A stretch of 64,000 nucleotides of DNA from the NCBI GenBank assembly GCA_964023205.1, contig OZ026835.1:37669083-37733082 (forward strand), given 5' to 3'. The position numbers and the translations under genes are program-made. Source of the stretch: Lutraria lutraria (Eukaryota > Mollusca > Bivalvia > Venerida > Mactridae). The notes under the pieces are model-generated. The model was not told the origin of the DNA, did not search any database, and saw only the letters and a list, made by a program, of their open reading frames with translations. Positions within the stretch are counted from its first letter, which is position 1. Every line of letters starts with the position of its first letter. Below are positions 45,001 to 51,000 of this stretch, piece by piece.

Positions 45001-48000
45001 GTAGCAACCTCATATAGGGGCACCCGTAGCACGGTAAAAAACAGATAAACACTGATCTCGACCGTTGTCTAAATTGTGTAATTTAATCGTCTAAATAGCG
45101 GGAGACATTATTGAAAATACACAATGACGTGCCGTTACGTTGTGACGTCATGTTGTATTGATTTGAATGTTATTGTTTCAAAAACGAACATTTCACGAGA
45201 AATAACAACTATACACTATGGATGAAAAATCACCAAAATTGGCGATGTCAGACATTCAAGTGGAGCAGCGCGTACTGGTCAAGTTTTGTGTAGAGCTTGA
45301 AAAACGCCCGGAGAGACCAGAGAATTTATTAATTCATCCACTAAACGACCAAACGTTTCCCGGGCCCTTGTGTATAAATGGTACAAACGGTTTAGTGATG
45401 GAAGATGTGATACTACCGATGATTCACGTTCGGGAAGACCATCGATTATTACGGAGCGGTCGTTATCGTTAGTGAGGAACGTCATTGATGACGGCAGGCG
45501 CCTAACCGTAAGAGATATCGCTGACCTTTCAAAGACAGCTGTGCATAAAGTTCTCACTGACAATTTTGGAATGCATCGTGTGTGTGAGACTACTTTCATG
45601 ATAACAAAGAGGCATGAGTAAAAGCAGCTAAGTCTTTTATTCGCAAGTGGAAAGCGGACCGGGAAGTGTTTTTAGATATAATCATTATAACTGATGAGAC
45701 TTCCTTTGCATTATTATGAGCCTGTAAAACTCTCCACCACCAAAGAAAGCCAAAGTTACTAAATCAATGGGGAAACACATGTTTATTCTATTCATGGACA
45801 GACACGCACCCTACAGTCCGGACTTAGTGCCGATGGATTTCACAGTTTTCCCCTATATAAAATCTCAACTACAAGGTAGAAAATTCAGGAATTTAAATGA
45901 ACTCAGAACCGCAACATCACATATTATCTCTAGAATTGAGAGTGACTGGTATTCCAAGGTGTATGACAAATAGGTTGGTAGGCAGAGGAAATGCGTGGAT
46001 TGTAACGGTGAATACATTGAAAAAGAGTAACGCCGCTTAAATGACGATGTTATTTGTTGTAAGTATTACGCACGTCATAACGTCATGGTGTGCTCCGCTG
46101 TGACTTACAGCCCTGTACAAAAAATTTATTATTTACATCACGAAATGTAAGATATTCCGTATACATGGGAGTGTGGCTGGATGTAGTTCATGTTTCATTT
46201 ATTCTTTATTTGAATGTGTCAGCAAGCCTCTTTTTTTATTATTGCAATAGTATTGTGATAGTGATTTCAGTTATCATGATACTATTGTGATAAAGTTTTT
46301 GGCTGCAATAGTCAGCTCTAATTGAAATACAAATTTATTGGTTGACAGTAGTGAAAAATATATACATATATACATCCAGAAAAGTACTCATCTATAACTT
46401 CTTCGAGTGAGTCACTTAAATCATTGTTATAGTTTATTATCAATTCATAATAAGCACACTGACCATTATATAGTCATTGTTATTTGATGGTCTGGATCAT
46501 CTTCCAAATATGAAGAACCAGCATACATGGGACTAGATCAAATGTCTATCCATATTTTAATGGCAATGCAATGGAATTCCACTGATTGTGCTTGAATATT
46601 GTTGCCAGGAAGTTTATCCTAATAGAGATTGAAATGTAAAGATGAAATAAGCAATATACCTGTTTATTTTCCTCTTCCTTTTTCGTCTTTGTCATACTCC
46701 TGGTCTGCATCTGGTTTGAATTACCATCAACATTGGTTCCAATTGCTTTATTTACTTGTTCATCACCTTTTTTCCTCTCATCATTTGTATTTTCAGAAGA
46801 TTTTGATGAACTAGGAGTGGAAGCCACTTCAGTGTGTGTTTGTGACTGCTCACTAACTTTGAATAAATCAGTCCATTGTTGTTCTGGCTGCGAAATAGCA
46901 TTTGGTGAAGTATCCTTTAATGCGCCACCAAATACCATTTCGGTGTTTTTGTTATCCACAGATGTTGATACAGCATTTTCAGAATCAACTGCTCCACTAG
47001 AATCCACATGAGTGTCATGTTCTTTGATACCACTTCCTGAAAATGTTCTGACATTGTCTCCACTAGCCCTTGTTGGAATAGTAGTATTATTACAATTCTC
47101 TATGTCCATGTTAACATGCTCTGCGTCAGTTGTATCTGTCCTTTGCATTTCCTCACTTTCAGTTGATTTGTCAGCTTCTGTGTGAGGACCTGTTCTGTTT
47201 GGAAATTCTCTGTTTTGCAAAGTTTCCTCAGTTTGACTCACAGAAGGAAGTTCTTGACAACTCTCTTGATCCAACTTCATCTTCTTTCCTTCTCCTTCTT
47301 TCTGTTCCATATTTCTCTTAGACGTATTGCCCCCACTATCACTTGCACTACCTTTATTTTTATCAGTATTATGTTCAGAAGAATCATTGTTTTTGTCTGC
47401 ATTTTTAGATTCATCAATGATCTTAAGATTCCCAATCTGAATGTTATCCAGTTGCTCACTGTGAATTTGCGCTTCAGAAGAATTCTCAGGCATAATGTTA
47501 ATATTTCCTTGTTGATCTACATTTTGATTTCCTCCTTGCATTGCTTTGTGTTCATGCATTCCAACATCATCATTTGATCCACCAAGACTGAGTGCATCTT
47601 TTGAGTTGTTTTCTTGCCCATCAGACATGGTAGGAATGGTTGTATTATTAGTAGATGTATCAGTGGCTGTGTTTGTTTCATTTCTAGCTGCCTCATTTTC
47701 ATGTTTTACTTCAGAAACATCCTCCCTGTTTTTCTCAGAAACACCTTCATCTAGTACTATCCTTACAACAGAGCTTGCTCCTAAAAAAATAAAATGAATT
47801 TTGTACTAAAGAATATGTCAACCCTAACTCACTCAGAAGAATTGATTTCCATGCAAGAATTGGTTACTTTGACCAAACAAACATAAACAAGAGGGCCATG
47901 ATGGCCCTATAAATGCTCACCAGGAGAAAAGGTCATTTGGAGATTAACATTGTTGAAGTTTTCTATAGGAGTCCAAGTAAGATCAAGTGACCCATCTGAG

Positions 48001-51000
48001 CCGTTTTTTAAAAGAGGTCCATTAGACAAAGCTATAGATACCAAATATCTGAGCTCTAGGCCTTGTGGTTTCGGAGAAGATTTTTTAAAATTTTCCTATA
48101 TAAAATAGAATAAACCCCAGGGCAGGGCTAATTTTGACCCCGGGGCCATAATTTGAACAAACTTGGTAGAGGTCCACTAGATAATGCTACATACAAAATA
48201 TCTTAGCTCTAGGCCTTGTGGTTTCGGAGAAGATGATTTTTTAAATTTTCCTATATAAGTCTATATAAATCAAGTGACCCCCGGGGCGGGGCCAATTTTG
48301 ACCCTAGGGCAATAATTTGAACAAACTTGGTAGAGGTCCACTAGACAATGCTACATACCAAATATCTTAGCTCTAGGCCTTGTGGTTTCGGAGAAGAAGA
48401 TTTTTTAAATTTTCCTATATAAAATAGAATAAACCCCAGGGCAGGGCTAATTTTGACCCTAGGGCAATAATTTGAACAAACTTGGAAGAGGTCCACTAGA
48501 TAATGCTACATACCAAATATCTTAGCTCTAGGCCTTGTGGTTTCGGAGAAGAAGATTTTTTAAATTTTCCTATATAAGTCTATATAAATCAAGTGACCCC
48601 CGGGGCGGGGCCAATTTTAACCCTAGGGCAATAATTTGAACAAACTTGGTAGAGGTCCACTTGACTATGCTACGCACCAAATATCAAAGCTCTAGGCATT
48701 GTAGTTTTTGACAAGAAGATTTTTTAAATTTCCTATATAAGTCTATGTAAAATCAAGATACCCCCGGGGCAGAGCCAATTTTAACCCTAGGGCAATAATT
48801 TGAACAAACTTGGTAGAGGTCCACTAGACTATGCTACGCACCAAATATCAAAGCTCTAGGCATTGTAGTTTTTGACAAGAAGATTTTTTAAATTTCCTAT
48901 ATAAGTCTATGTAAAATCAAGATACCCCCGGGGCGGAGCCAATTTTGACCCTAGGGGAATAATTTGAACAAACTTTGTAGAGTTCCATTAGACAATGCTA
49001 CATACCAAATATCTCAGCTCTAGGCCCTGTGGTTTCGGACAAGAAGATTTTTTAAGTTTTTTCTATTTGTTGCCATAGCAACCAGAGTTTTTAATGGAAT
49101 TTAATTTTTTGAACAACTTTGAAAGGGGACCACCCAAGGATCATTCCAGCAAAGTTTGGTTGCAATCGGCATAGCGGTGTAGGAGGAGATGTTGTTTTAA
49201 GTAAACATGGACGCCACGTAACGACGCACGACGCACGATGGACGCAGGGCGATCACAAAAGCTCACCTTGAGCACATTCGTGCTCTGGTGAGCTAAAAAT
49301 AGAAGAAAATGTATATGTATAGTCAAAGCTCAGTGCTCGAAATCAAACTTGGTATCAACTAAACAGAAGCACTGCAAGGTAGAGCAATATACGCCCAAAG
49401 GCTTAAAGAGTTACAGAGTGGACACGGAATAAGTCATATTTGACACCTAAGTGTGCCTTGACCTAGAAACAAGCCTTCTGAAATATGCACTCTGCACATC
49501 ATCTAGATGGGGTGAACATAAAAGTAAACTTTCTTCAAAATCCTTCGCAGGCTTAAAGAGTTACAGAGCTGACACGAAATAAATCATATTTAACCCCTAA
49601 GTGTCCTTGACTTAGAAGCGAGCCTTCTGAAAGATGCACTCTGCACGTCGTCTCTATGGGTTGAACATTTGAGTAAACTTTCTCCTAAGTCCTTCGCAGG
49701 CTTAAAGAGTTACAGAGCGGACACAAAACTGCTAACGGACGGAAGCATGGACACCAGCATCGTAACATGTCCCTTTGGGCGTATATAAATGGATGACAGT
49801 GGCAGGCAGTGCATGGGCACATACAGGACCAGACAAAATAGGGCCATGGTGGCCCTATATCACTCACCTGAGTATTGTAACACTAAGGGATAATTAAATC
49901 AAGGAAAGTTATTTAACATGGTAAAGAGTTATCTACCCCGACAGTTCAGTAGTTGTTGAAATCAACAGACCCAAGGACCGGGCCAATATTGACCATGGGG
50001 CCATGATTTGAACAACCTTGGCAGAGGTCCACTGGACAATGCTACACACAAATTATCTAAACATTAGGCATTGTAATTTCTGACAAGAATATTTTAAAAA
50101 TTTCCCTTATATAAGTCAATGTAAAATCAAGTGACCCCTGGGGTGGGGCCAACTTTGACCCTAGGGCAATAATTTGAACAAACTTGGTAGAGGTCCACTA
50201 GACAATGCTACATACCAAATATCTTAAGCTCTAGGCCTAGTGGTATCAGAGATTTTTTAAATTTTCCTATATGAAATAGAATAAACCCCGGGGCAGGACC
50301 AATTTCGACCCCAGGGTCATAATTTGAACAAACTTGGTAGAGGTCCACTAGGCAATGCCACATACAAAAATATCGAAGCTCTAGGCCTTGTGGTTTTGGA
50401 CAAGAAGATTTTTTAAACTTTCCTATATACGTCTATATAAATCAAGTGACCACTGGGGCGGAGCCAATTTTGACCCTAGGGCAATGATTTGAACAAACTT
50501 GGTAGAGGTCCACTAGATAATGCTAAATATCTATGCTCTAGGTCCTCTTGTTCTTGAGAAGAAGATTTTTGAAGATTTTCTGCATGGAATAGAATTCTTT
50601 GAACAACATTGGTAGAGCTTCATGCAAGGAACACACCTGTGAAGTTTTGTTGAAATTGACTCAGTGGTTTAGGAGGAGATGTTGTTGAAAGAAATTGTTG
50701 ATGATGGACGACGATGGACGACGGACATAGCTCGATCCTAAAAGCTCACCTTGGTACTCTGTGCCAGGTCAGCTAAAAATGCATGACAACAAACACATGT
50801 AGATTGTTTAGACCTTACTTATAAAATGGCTTTAACTTGAAGCATAAATAGCCCATATAAATTAATATAATAAAATTATCATTAAGACAGGTAACCTATA
50901 AGAAACCAAAATAGAGTACAGATTAGTCAGAACATGTTTTTGTAGAGGTGTGACTTACCTTTCGTTGGTTTAGTTCTTTTCTGTCCACATTCATCACAGA

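Larger units (their letters stand above)
40286..46320. mobile_element. hAT-like element, 6.0 kb, carrying a nest of later insertions
   Basis: Perfect 8-bp duplication ATTGAAAT at 40278-40285 and 46321-46328. Ends TAGAGGTGTAACGATAA and, inverted, TAGAGCTGACTATTG. Near both ends there is TATCGATA/ATTGCAATA-type palindromic text as in the small hAT MITEs of this window. Within it lie a broken family D element, two further inserts, a foldback element and a mariner remnant. No hAT transposase could be recognised. Confidence 0.7.

Noticed and set aside
46629..47797. Plus-strand ORFs opposite exon 3
   Set aside because: They are shadows of the real minus-strand coding exon, which has proper splice borders and phase.
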